Assembly: GCA_003255065.1 (NCBI GenBank)
Contig: QAOA01002492.1
Coordinates: 406,928 to 470,927 of the forward strand
Direction of reading: 5' to 3'
DNA from: Cercis canadensis
Lineage: Eukaryota; Streptophyta; Magnoliopsida; Fabales; Fabaceae
DNA: 64,000 nucleotides
A program made the position numbers and the translations under genes. A model generated the notes under the pieces. That model made no database searches. It had not been told where the DNA came from and saw nothing but the letters and a program-made list of their open reading frames with translations. Of this stretch, positions 22,135-32,810 are shown piece after piece; within the stretch, counting starts at the first letter, position 1, and each line of letters starts with the position of its first letter.

Positions 22135-24944
22135 ATGCTTCTATTAGTTTATTGCAATGGTCAGATATGTGAAGGTTCTCAAGGTGTTATGTATAATGGT
22201 CCTAGACCCATTGGTTTAAATCTGAAGAACAAATATGGAATAGAACATTTACAATTTTATATTCATCAAAATTGAGTCTTTCAGAAAATACTGTTGTTGG
22301 CAAGATTATTTATAGAGTTCCAATATCTGTTAATCCATTATTTTATAATGCTCTTGAGCTGAGTTGTGATGAGGATGTTGAGGCAATGTTTGATCATCAT
22401 AGTCAACTTAAATCTCTTGGTGCAATTGAGATATATATTGAGGTGAAGATTGTGGAAGATGAAGCTGGTGGAGATGAAGCTGTTGGAGAAGATGATGAAC
22501 ATGATAGTGTTGATGCGAGTGCTCTTTGCTCAATTCTTACTTCTTATCCTGCATATAGTCAAATAGGAATTGAAGTGGAACCTTGTTATCAACCGGAGCT
22601 TGATTCATATGAATTCCAGCATGATTTGGCTAATTCTAGCCAAACTCGTATCCCTGAAACAGATGTTGTGAATGAATGTAATGATCTATGGCTTGGTTTG
22701 AATGTTCGCACAAGGTCGATTGAAGAATGTGAAGTTGGAGGCAGCAAACATATAGTTGTGCAGACGAATATCAATAGGGGTAACTCTCTTATTGATCCTC
22801 TATTTGACACAAATGATGATGAGGAAGCAAAGTACGTGCCAGGTGAGGAAGAATTAAGCGAGGAAGAGGAAATTGAGCAGGTGTTAGATTTGCATGTGTT
22901 ACCGCTCGGGGAGGAAGTCCAACATGTGACGCCTATTCAAGCGGTTCTTCCTCCATACTATTCATATGTGAACTTGGAGACATTGCAACAGAGTGATGTT
23001 TTTGAAGAAGGTTCTGGAGTTAGTAGGTGGTAAAGAGGAGAGGAGTTGCAAATAGGTCAATAGTTCACTAGCAAGGCGGATCTTCAATCAACTATGAAGT
23101 AATACTCCATTTACACACATCATGATTTCAGGGTAAAGGAATCTAAACCTGATAAGCTAATTTTGGAGTATAATAATTATGATTTTGGATGCAATTAGAG
23201 ACATAGGGCATGCTTAAGAACAAAAAATATATGGGAGATCAGGAAATACAGCGGACCACACAGTTGCACAAATGCCGCCTTAACACAAGACCACAAACAA
23301 CTGGATGTTAAGGTGGTTACAACGATAATTGTCAGCTTGATTGAGGAGAAGACGGATGTGCCAATCAAGCTAATACAAGAGCGCATCAAAAGTAGATTCT
23401 CTTATCAAATATCATATAGGAAAGCGTGACTTGCAAAGCAAAGAGTCATCGCTCATATATATGGTGATTGGGAGGAGAGTTACAATAAATTACTCAGATG
23501 GATGGCTGCATTGCAGAGAGATGCACCTGGCACTGTGGTGGAATGGTGTATGGATGATTGATGGATGGGAATGCCAGCGAATGATCCGATAGTGAAGAAA
23601 TTTTGACGAGTTTTTTGGGCATTTAAACCATGTATTGATGCATTCCGTTGGTGCAAGCCAGTTATCCAAATTGATTGTACTTTCTTGTATGGGAAGTACA
23701 AGCAAACCTTGCTCATCGCCACTACGCAGGACGGATCTCGTTCTCCCTTACCTTTGGCTTATGCGGTCGTGGAAGGTGAAACCAAAGCAGCGTGGTCATG
23801 GTTTTTGAAACATTTGAGAGAGCATGTTGCTGGGGACATGCAGGATTTGGCACTTATTTTGGACCAACATGTGAGCATATTGTCGTCTATTGAAGATATA
23901 AATGTTGGCTGGCGTTCACTACTGGCTCATAATTTTTTCTGCTTGTGGCACGTCGTGAGCAACTGGAACACTAACTTCAAGAATGTGGCTTTGAACCATA
24001 AAATCTACAGAGCCAGTAAGAATATCAATAAAATATGTCAATTAAAATTATCAATCATAACTTTCGATGCCTGCATGGTTTGATGTAACTTTTAATTATA
24101 ATTGACAAGCGTCCAATTTGAGTCCATAAAATTTGAGGAGCTAATGATAAATATATATGAAGAGTGTAAGAAAGAAGACGCATGGCAATATATCAATGGC
24201 ATTGATTAGGCAAAGTGGACATAACAAGTTAACATCCAAGGGAAATGATATGACCTAATGACCACTAATTTGGCTGAATGTGTTAACGACACATTAAAAG
24301 GTGCTCGCAATATGCCTATCACTGCCTTTGTCAGAGCCACGTACTACAGGTTGAATCGTATTTTCATAGAGAGCCAAGAAGTGGCTCGAGCAAGGCTGAC
24401 AACTGGGCAAGCATGGACTGAGGATGCACATAAAATAATGACCTGTAATAGCCGGTACACATCCTCACATTGGCCAATATTGTTTAATAGAGACAATGGA
24501 TATTTTGAAGTTGAGGAGTTATTCGATTCTATAGGAAAGATTAGCAGATGATCATTAGTTCTGAATCTAAAGGATGAAAAGTGCGCATGTGGTCAGTTTT
24601 AAGCTCTTCATATACCGTGTATGCACGTCATATCTGCTTATGCCTCTATTGTAATCGATGCATGGAAGTATCTTAGTCCAATGTCCTCGACTCACAATCT
24701 TGTCAATGCATATAATGGGCTATTTCACCCAATTGGTGGAGAGGAGTCTTGGCCAGTTTTGGGCGAGATTAAGTTAATCCCAAATCGTCAGTTGCAAAGG
24801 GAAAAAGGACGACCAGTTTCAAGGTGAATACGAAACAAAATGGATTAGGAAGAATCTTCATCTGGTGTCATTAAATATAACCTTTGTCGTATGGAAGGCC
24901 ACAACAGGAGGCGATGTCCGAACAGGAAGGAAGATCAACCTTGA
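22135..24944 (+). pseudogene. MURA-type MULE transposase (relic)
   Basis: The N-terminus (MLLLVYCNGQICEGSQG) breaks by frameshift near 22260 and resumes as VVGKIIYRVPISVNPLFYN. An acidic linker follows (to ~22870). Then come the MuDR N-terminal domain (SKADLQSTMK, KYSGPHSCTNA), KRVIAHIYGDWEESYNKLLRW-like sequence, and the MULE core: CTFLYGKYKQTLLIATTQDG, LPLAYAVVEGETKAAWSW and LALILDQHVSILSSIEDINV (first catalytic Asp near 23670). A SWIM zinc finger (CACGQ...PCMH, 24590-24630) and a CCHC knuckle (CRMEGHNRRRCP, ~24885-24925) end it. Stops occur at 23033, 23560, 24083 and elsewhere. The motif set identifies a nuclear DDE transposase that would act on the element's own inverted repeats. Confidence 0.9.
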
Positions 24945-25138
24945 TACCATCCTCCATTATGTGTGTTATTTTTTTCGAAGAAGTTTATTCACTTTCGTTG
25001 TATATTTTCCTAGCACATGAATTTTTAATGACTATAGTATAGCTTGTATCCTTTATATATAAAATAAAGTGTCGTCAAAATAGATTATTGTTATCATCAC
25101 TAAGTATCATTTCCATAATGATGGTTTACAGGATATCA

Positions 25139-25575
25139 AAATGGTGTTGCAATACACGTCTGGTGACATTTTTAGACTTTGTGGGCGTCGGTGGATGTTA
25201 GACGATGACTTCTCATATCCATTCGACCCAATGTTACATGACTCCTCCTAAGTACATAGTATTATGTTGATGGAATGACATCGTAGAGAAGTTGAATGTA
25301 CTAGTTTGCGGGAATTATGTACGATTCAAAACATTCGTGTTCCACGATGTTTGGTCATACACATGTCAAGGTAAAGTATTTCAGAGTTATGATCTATTTT
25401 GTATCGCATAAGAGAAGAGAATAATTGTATACGAATCAGATTACATCGAAATGATTGTGAACGCAGTGTGAGAGAGGCAATGAAGGAGGGGGACATAGCA
25501 TGTGCTCGTATGTGGACTCGCCTGTGCCGTGAGCCAGAATGTCTATCGGATATTGACATGTCCTATGAAGAATGA
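25139..25575 (+). pseudogene. Possible degenerate ORF downstream of MULE transposase
   Basis: From ATG at 25139 one can read MVLQYTSGDIFRLCGRRW followed by stops and a frame change, and later CERSVREAMKEGDIACARMW up to CLSDIDMSYEE (25555-25570). Charged, non-random composition in the second half hints at former coding. I do not recognise any family. It lies between the transposase and the 133-codon ORF in the same direction. Confidence 0.3.
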
Positions 25576-25699
25576 CAGAGCTCAGCCCTAAATTAGTGAT
25601 TTAATTGTATTTTCTAGTTAAAATGTTCTTACTTGTTATTAGTGTTCGTTATACATTATATTGGTTATTTGTTTTTGTCAACGAACAGAGTGACATCGA

Positions 25700-26101
25700 A
25701 TGCCAAGAAGACGTCGCATATCTAATGTGTGGTTGCTACCAAGGTTTAATGCTGATTACAAAAGCGAAGTACATTTTGATCGAAGGGAATATTACGCTAG
25801 CTTACGTCGAGAATGGGCATATCGAATTGATGAAGCCGAAGATTTGGTACAACAATTACAATTCCTTGGAGCTCCTCCTGTCTACAGATGGTCATTAAGA
25901 ATGCCTCGAAGAAATCGCGATGACTATGAGGTGGCTATTGTAAAAATCAGGAAGGAGAACAACCGAATATTGGTTCGTAGATGTCACTACTATTTGTTAA
26001 AAATTGCTAAGGAACAGCCTGTTGCTATGAATCGTGAGTTATCACCCACAGAGATTCAGTCTGTAATGATATGTCCTGATTACACTATTGATGATGATTA
26101 A
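25700..26101 (+). CDS. Unidentified 133-aa basic protein encoded by the MULE
   Basis: An open frame starts MPRRRRISNVWLLPRF and ends CPDYTIDDD, free of stops while all neighbouring genes are broken. It is rich in Arg, Tyr, Glu and Asp, with a basic N-terminus that could act in nuclear import, a middle predicted helical and charged (REYYASLRREWAYRIDEAED), and an acidic last residue set. A possible 3' splice site (tgtttttgtcaacgaacag) ends just before the ATG. I do not recognise the family and give no function. Its position between mudrA-like transposase and PMD gene suggests an accessory MULE gene, or captured host sequence. It may also be untranslated. Confidence 0.45.
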   Translation: MPRRRRISNVWLLPRFNADYKSEVHFDRREYYASLRREWAYRIDEAEDLVQQLQFLGAPPVYRWSLRMPRRNRDDYEVAIVKIRKENNRILVRRCHYYLLKIAKEQPVAMNRELSPTEIQSVMICPDYTIDDD

Positions 26102-26224
26102 AATTAGTTATATTTGTGAAATAATTGCTATGTTATTTATGGTTTGTTGTATTTTATTGGATGTGCTCATTTATGTATGTTTTATATTATTTGATGTTTT
26201 CTTCACACAAATTTTTCATTGGCC

Positions 26225-26460
26225 TTGGGATGATTTATAAGTTAAGGTTAGGTTTAGAGTTGAGATTTAGGGTTTGGGGGGTTTGCAATTGGGATGATTG
26301 AGTTGAAGATTTAAGGTCTAGGTGACTAGTTTAGGATTTAGGGTTCAAGGTTTAGAGGTTAAGGTTGGGATTGTTGACTAAAGGGTTTAGGGTTTAGGGT
26401 TTAGAATTTAAGGTTTATATTTTAGGGTTTTGGGTTAAGGATTTAAGGTTTAGGGTTCAG
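26225..26460 (+). repeat. Degenerate telomere-like (TTTAGGG) repeats
   Basis: The stretch has many gggttta/ggtttag units, including gtttagggtttagggtttag near 26385, interspersed with variants such as aaggtttag. This is plant telomere-type sequence in degenerate form at an internal site, just 3' of the 133-aa ORF within the MULE. Confidence 0.85.
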
Positions 26461-26535
26461 TAGTTGACGATGAGTAGTTTAAGGTTTGATGGAAACTACA
26501 AAATTCACAAACCGCTCCTACTCACTTGTTACACA

Positions 26536-27235
26536 CAACAGGACAACAAAATATATGAACCGTCCAGGTTTCAATCATCCTTTCCAACAGAGTCATTTCC
26601 AAGAAGACCGGGGGAGCCAACAAAAGCTGCATTCAGGGCGATTAGCAGTAATGACATTAAATAATTTAACCCATAGGTGCTTCAATTCTAGGGAAAGAGT
26701 TAACAATCTCAATGATGATTAACTAACCGTGATGTTTTACTTACTGCTAAATATATTTGCATACAAAAATGAGTTAAAAGCCATTGATCTCAATGATGTT
26801 TAACTAACTGTCAACTACTGGTTAGTTATCTTGGCATTGATGTTGGGCGTGGCACCTGATTACTTACATTGTAAATGTAAGTTATTTACAGGATGACATA
26901 CGTCCACACCAAACATTCTTAGGATCAACTTTCACACCAATGGCTTTTAACTCATTTTTGTATGCAAATATATTTAAATGTTAGTAAAACATCATGGATG
27001 ATATCCTTTGAGAGGGCACTAGAGTTCAAGACTCTTTTTCTAGAATTTAAGCACCTATCAGTTAAAGTATTTACTGCTATTACTGCTACTCTTTCCATAA
27101 CCCGCCATCATAAATGCGACTCAAATTTTGGGTTACGACTCCACACCCGAGCAATTGAGTAGCAACGGTTAGCGGCTTTTCTAGAAAGGATGATTGAAAC
27201 CTGGATGATTCAGATATTTTGTTGTCCTGTTCTAT
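26536..27235. repeat. Large imperfect inverted repeat (hairpin) in the MULE
   Basis: The left arm (about 26536-26783) and right arm (about 26940-27235) are reverse complements in several blocks: acaggacaacaaaatat with ggtttcaatcatccttt at the outer end, a taggtgctt/attctag block in the middle, and atatatttgcatacaaaaat with gagttaaaagccattg at the inner end. The loop is about 150 bp. It lies in the convergent space between the plus-strand transposase side and the minus-strand PMD gene. Confidence 0.85.
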
Positions 27236-29358
27236 GCGTTTATTTTTTATTACTTGTTCATTTTATATAAAATTAAGGCACACTTTATCCTTTGTGCTAT
27301 GCTTAGAGTAATCAATAGTAGACAAGCAAATATAATTATACATCATTGACACATGGCAAATGTAAATGTTTAATTTAACTAAATAATTATTCATTCGATT
27401 ACTTTTGTTGCCCCAACTAGATACAACGATAAAAAATAGTGACATCAATCAAACCAGTCTCATTCCGGATCTGCATTTTGTTGATCTGGGATTGTGGTGT
27501 CCACCATATCCGCATCAACAAAATCAGAAAACTGAATATGTCGACCATCATGCTCTGTCGGATAGGAACAAACTGGTGGCATTGGAGTATGCTCTACTGG
27601 GTGAGGTATATAGCAATCGATACAAGGTCCAGTAGCATGGCCAACCATCAAACCCAAATTCAAGTGTACATCAGCAGCCGATGGGGGTGCACCCACATTA
27701 GAGCCAAAAACATTAACTGGGGGAGAACCCAGTCCTCCTATGGCACCAAGACTCAGTCCTCCTATGGCACCAAGGCCCATCATGTCTGTAGATAACTGCG
27801 GCTTCGCGAACCGGGACTACAGGTTCAGAGGTGGTGTAGAGGTGGAATCATCACCCCACCTCCTGGAACCACGCGATAACCTAGAACGTCGACTGGATGA
27901 TGATGACATTAACCCTGATACGATGCCTCAGTCGAAGAGTCAATAATCTAAACACGTAGAACATCAGTCTGCGGTGGGGCCCACTCTCCCCCATGGCTGG
28001 CAACATCAGGCGGCAACATCCCCCACTTCCCAAGAACCTGCTCCATCCCTGACTGCACTGATGCCCGCACCAATGCATGTATCTGCTGCTGCTGCAATGT
28101 AGCCCATTGCTCAGGAGTCAGTGGCACTCGCGGATAAGGACCATGATATGTAGGAGCCTGATGTGATGGCCTATAGGGTGGAGGCCTATACGGTTGAGTC
28201 TATTGCGGTGGACGTTGATGGGATTAAGACTGCTGGTGTAGACATATGTCATCTTGTAAATAACATGCATTAAGAAGTTAAATAAATTTTACGCTACTTG
28301 ACACGAATTCAAATATAACATAATACACTAACCTGAACAACATGGGGGCGCTACGTGAACTAATCCACTGTCGAGTGATGCGAAGATACCACGACATGTA
28401 ATCAGGTTTAACACCTAAGCCTGGTGTCGGAATAACTAAGCTCAGTCGTCGGTTATTCCACAGTCGATAGTATTGTAAATGTTCGATCAACCAATCTGTA
28501 TCCTGCTTCCCCCTAATAGTACATGTCTCCAATTCATCATTGTACTCGGGGGCAGGAGCCAGAATGGCCTGCAGCCCGCCAAACTGACGCATCACTCAAT
28601 CTGGGAAGTGTCCCTCTATCACATTAAATGAACAGAGGGGCACCCGAGCAGTCCATACCTGACGTCCAACAGTACAAAACTCTGGCAACTGGAAGTTTAA
28701 GTACAGTTGCCACACAACCTGTAGATTACGAAAAGATTAATTAAAAATTGTAGGCCTGCAAAGTCTATATTTTCTTAATAATAATATAATACTAAATATT
28801 ATAGATTCACTCACCTCACCATTGTCAAGACGATCAAACTGGACTCGATAGCCCACATCGTTCTTGTTGAACCCGAATATGTGGTCATAACTTAGAGGAG
28901 GTCCCCACCTAATATATTATTTAAAATTATAATTAGATCTAGTTACAAATAATTATGTATTTAAAAAATTCATATTAATTACACTGACCTACTAGCGACT
29001 GGTTCGTTAAAAGGCACAGGGGCAGCTTGGGGGAACAGAGACACTGTAGGGAATCTCTCATAGGCCCATGCCTGTAGCAGGACTAAGCTCCCTCCAACGT
29101 CCATGTTACGGTTCAGCACAAAGTTGCATAGGGATCGATACAAACTCCCAAGTATAGCAGAACCCCAACTGCATCTGCCAGCTAGGTCGAAGTCCTCTAA
29201 TAGCTTCAAGTACATGAGGTTAACATAATTCCCAGTAGTATATGGGATAAGCCATGAGCCAATCAACGTATATATGCCCTCGCATAATACTCCAGTATAC
29301 CATGTGATGCATCATGTGGGCATACACAGAATGTGACCTTCAACCAGGACAATCGAAC

Positions 29359-30459
29359 TCGGGATCCAGAAATGGCATTCTGGGGAGGCATCACTCCTAA
29401 TAAACATCTAACCTTGTCAAGCCATGCCGGATGGAAGCTCCTCCCACCAACAACAGTGCCATCAACACGTAGCCCTAATAATATCTCGACGTCTTTGAGA
29501 GTTACTGTACACTCTCCGAAAGGCATATGGAATGTGTGTGTTTTTGGACTCCAACACTCCACTAATGCAGATAAGAAATTGATGTCTAACTGCATAGGCT
29601 TGATATGATATACAACACCAAATCCTGCTCTCGTCAAATATGGGATCAATTTCTGATATGGGGGATCAATTCTATGAGTACGAGGGCGAATCAATCTCGG
29701 TCCCTAACATAAACAAAAATAACATTTATTAAAACAATAAATAGAGTTTAAACAAACAACTATAAAACTCATGGCATTAAACCCACACCTTATTTTTTAA
29801 ACCCGAAACCCAAAATAATAAACCTCATATCTTAATCCTTAAATTTTAACTCAAACCCTAAATTTCAAACTTTAAATCCTAATCTTTAATCTCAAATCCC
29901 AAACCCTTNTCGGGATCCAGAAATGGCATTCTGGGGAGGCATCACTCCTAATAAACATCTAACCTCGTCAAGCCATGCCGGATGGAAGCTCCTCCCACCA
30001 ACAACAGTGCCATCAACACATAGCCCTAATAATATCTCGACGTCTTTGAGAGTTACTGTACACTTTCCGAAAGGCATATGGAATGTGTGTGTTTTTGGAC
30101 GCCAACACTCCACTAATGCAGATAAGAAATTGATGTCTAATTGCATAGGCTTGATATGATATACAACACCAAATCCTGCTCTCGTCAAATATGGGATCAA
30201 TTTCTGATATGGGGGATCAATTCTATGAGTACAAGGGCGAATCAATCTCGGTCCCTAACATAAACAAAAATAACATTTATTAAAACAATAAATAGAGTTT
30301 AAACAAACAAATATAAAACTCATGGCATTAAACCCACACCTTATTTTTTAAACCCTAAACCCAAAATAATAAACCTCATATCTTAATCCTTAAATTTTAA
30401 CTTAAACCCTAAATTTCAAACCTTAAATCCTAATCTTTAATCTCAAATCCCAAACCCTT
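29359..30459. repeat. 550-bp duplication of a PMD exon flanking the N at 29909
   Basis: 29359-29908 and 29910-30459 are near-identical direct copies separated by a single N. They repeat part of PMD exon 2 and the adjoining intron, so the exon appears twice. A handful of substitutions separate them (for example cgtagg/catagg near 29470/30020). The pattern matches the other N-flanking duplications and is most likely an assembly overlap. Confidence 0.9.
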
Positions 30460-31640
30460 ATCTCCAAACCCTAATCCTCGAACTCCTAAAACTAATCTGA
30501 AAACTTAAACCCAAAACCCATATCTCCAGACCCTAATTCTCAAACCCCTAAAACCAAGTCCCACAACTTAAACCTAAAACCCTAACCCTAACCCTAACCC
30601 CATGTTCTAAAACCCAACACTTAAATACCAAACCCTAAATCCTAAATTCAAAAATCTTAACCCAAAACCCATATTTTTGAACCCTAAACCCTAAAACCAA
30701 GTCCCTAAACTTAAACCCCAAACTCTTAATCGCAAATTTCAAATTCTAAACACAAAACCCTTATTTCCAAAGCCTAACCCTAAAAACCCTAAACCCAAGT
30801 CCAAAAATTTGTAACTTATACCCCAAACCCTAATCCCTAAAAATTAACTCCAAACCCTATTCTTTGAACCTTAATTTCTAAACCTTAAACCTTAAATAAT
30901 AAACCTCAAACCCTAATCCCTTAATTATAATCTCAAATCTAAAACCCTAATCTTTGAACCCTAAATCATAAACCTTAAACCACAGTCCTAAATGCTAAAC
31001 CCTAACCCAAAATGGTAATATCTTAACCCTAACTCTGGAAACCCTAAACCCAAGTCCTAAAAACCCAAATATCAAACCCTAAACCCTAAACTTTAAAATC
31101 AAAATCCTAACCCTAAATACCAAACCTACAAAATTAGTTCCCTAAACCCTCAAAATTAATCCCTTAACCCTAAACCCCAATATCTAAACTACAAACCCCA
31201 AACTCTATTCTCAAACCTCAAATCAAAAACTCTAAATCTCAAAACCTAACTCAAAATCACAAAAGTCCCCATGGTATACTATAACTCTAAATTTTAAATC
31301 CTAAGCCTCAAATATGAACCCCAAACCTCATCTCAAACCCTAAATCTATAACCCTAAATCCTAACCCCAAATCTAAATTCTTAAACCCCAAAGTCCATAC
31401 ACTAATCACAAACCCTAAATATTAAACCCTAAATTAAAAACTCAAATCTTAAAGCCCAAAGCCCATACACTAATATCAAACCCAATATTAAACCTTAAAG
31501 TAAATACCCAAATCTTAAACCCCAATCCCTTTACTTAAAACTTCAAGTTCCAAAATCTAATCTCAAAGCCAAATTTTCAAACCCTTCATCTTAACCTAAA
31601 ATCTCAAATCTTAAATTACAAACAATCAAGTTTAACAATA
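29750..31640 (-). repeat. Telomere-like (CCCTAAA) repeats filling the PMD intron
   Basis: About 1.3-1.9 kb of aaaccctaaa variants, with the densest run (aaccctaaccctaaccc) near 30575-30600. The repeats lie between PMD exon 1 (ending 32009) and exon 2 (starting 30254/29703), and so make up most of that intron. They are degenerate, so this is an old interstitial array and not a chromosome end. Confidence 0.9.
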
Positions 31641-32339
31641 AATTTTAAACTATAAATCACAAATTTAATATAACTATTTTGTTAATTTAATAATTCCTAA
31701 TAACAAATTTAAATAAACTCATTTATTTACATAATTTAATAATAACTATTAAAAATGCAAATTAATTATTTAATTATACAAATTTAATAGATACTACTAA
31801 AACATTTAAACTAATAAATGAAGATAAAATTTTAATAGTAAACAACACTAACATAAATTAAGAAAAATATCTAAACTAAAATCTAAATTAACATTTTAAC
31901 TCTATTAATTTAATAATTACAAACAAAACAAATAAATAATCAACATAAATTTCTAACAGCTTAAATTTAACAAATTGAAACTAAAAAATTAAATTTAAAT
32001 TTACTAACCTCATTGTCCCATATTTGATTAGAAATATGTATCTATTGTAAACTTAAGACAAATCTATCTATTGGTCCCGGTATAATTTCTCCACGACTAA
32101 CCATTTTTTAAGTAAAATGAAAGATTAAGTATGTTTGAGAATAAAAAGAGTAGAGAATTTTAGATAAGAATTTTGATACAGAGAATGAGACATGAGAGAA
32201 AGAAGTGAGACAGGGACGAAGAGAGAATATTGAGGGGTGGGGAGATGAAGGGGATGAAGGGAACTGGAAGGGGGGCCGAGGGGGTGTGAAGGAATAGGAA
32301 AGTCAAAGCATGGGAAAACTCACTTGACACCCTCGGAAA

Positions 32340-32690
32340 TCAAAGAAACGCTTTAGCGTTTTATGACCAAAACGCACTATCAAAGCGCGTTTCATAGAGC
32401 AAGTCGCGGATCCATACCACGTTTCATGAAGATAAACATGGATCCAAACCACGTTTTCCCACTATTGCAAAATTCCTGTCAGTTGTGTCTTATGATCAAA
32501 ACGCAGTTCCAAACCGCGTTTCATACACCAAAACGCGGATCCATATTGCGTTTCATAGAGCGACACGTGATTCCAAACCACGTTTACACTATTCCCAAAT
32601 CCTAGTCAACAATGTTCCAGCGTTTATAACAATACACGTGTCAACATTTTTTAGTTAAAACGTGATTCTATTCAGCGTTTTATGATAGCA
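32340..32690. repeat. MULE right subterminal gcgttt/aaacgc motif array
   Basis: Repeated aaaacgca...gcgtttcata motifs (near 32350, 32372, 32385, 32499, 32515, 32530, 32548) match in kind the left array at 21550-21690, although the units differ. It adjoins the right terminal inverted repeat. Confidence 0.75.
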
Positions 32691-32691
32691 T

Positions 32692-32801
32692 CGCATCAAC
32701 GTTTTTTAGCAAAAAAAACTAACCCATTTTAGTAAATTCTTTCAAAACTAACCTATTCTTGTAATTATTTTCCTAAACAGTATTATATCTGTAAATTTGC
32801 C
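32692..32801 (-). repeat. MULE right terminal inverted repeat
   Basis: The reverse complement starts GGCAAATTTACAGATATAAT and follows the left repeat for about 110 bp. The 9-bp target duplication TTGTATGTT follows at 32802-32810. Confidence 0.92.
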
Positions 32802-32810
32802 TTGTATGTT

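Larger units (their letters stand above)
27460..32104 (-). pseudogene. Plant mobile domain (PMD, MAIN/MAIL1-like) gene carried by the MULE
   Basis: Exons on minus: exon 1 32104-32009 (MVSRGEIIPGPIDRFVLSLQ, then a stop, IHISNQIWDNE, followed by a GTTAGT donor); a repeat-filled intron; exon 2 from 29703 (assembly copy at 30254) with FLSALVECW, THTFHMPFGECTVTLKDVEI and LLGLRVDGTVVGGRSFHPAW; YYARAY, then a frameshift, LIPYTTGNYVNL and CSWGSAILGSLYRSLCNF to 28989; exon 3 28908-28815 (PPLSYDHIFGFNKNDVGYRV); exon 4 28718-28333 (VPLCSFNVIEGHFPD, VMRQFGG); and a Pro/Gln-rich tail below 28252. Splice signals are present at each border. PMD proteins of this type act in plant gene and TE silencing, and PMD genes are known to occur in transposons. 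Stops in exons 1 and 4 and a frameshift near 29260 mark a pseudogene. Confidence 0.88.
21286..32801 (+). mobile_element. MULE (Mutator-like element) carrying transposase and PMD gene
   Basis: Long terminal inverted repeats (about 110 bp, 21286-21394 and 32692-32801) start GGCAAATTTACA. The element is flanked by a 9-bp target duplication, TTGTACGTT at 21277-21285 and TTGTATGTT at 32802-32810 (one mismatch), the length typical of Mutator elements. Inside are a plus-strand MURA-type transposase, two unidentified small ORFs, a large inverted repeat, a telomere-like stretch and a minus-strand PMD gene. About 550 bp of its length is an assembly duplication around 29909. It is inserted in tnpD of CACTA1. 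Confidence 0.94.

Noticed and set aside
22272..23033. Independent 253-codon gene
   Set aside because: Frame and motifs continue the MULE transposase N-terminal part after a frameshift; it is not a separate gene.
29333..29608. Plus-strand ORFs over the PMD exon
   Set aside because: They are shadows of the minus-strand PMD exon, which has clear domain motifs.
29892..30245. Second PMD gene copy
   Set aside because: It is the right-hand copy of the duplication around the N at 29909, so most likely an assembly artefact.
29750..31640. True telomere or chromosome end
   Set aside because: The units are degenerate and lie inside a transposon intron between two coding exons.
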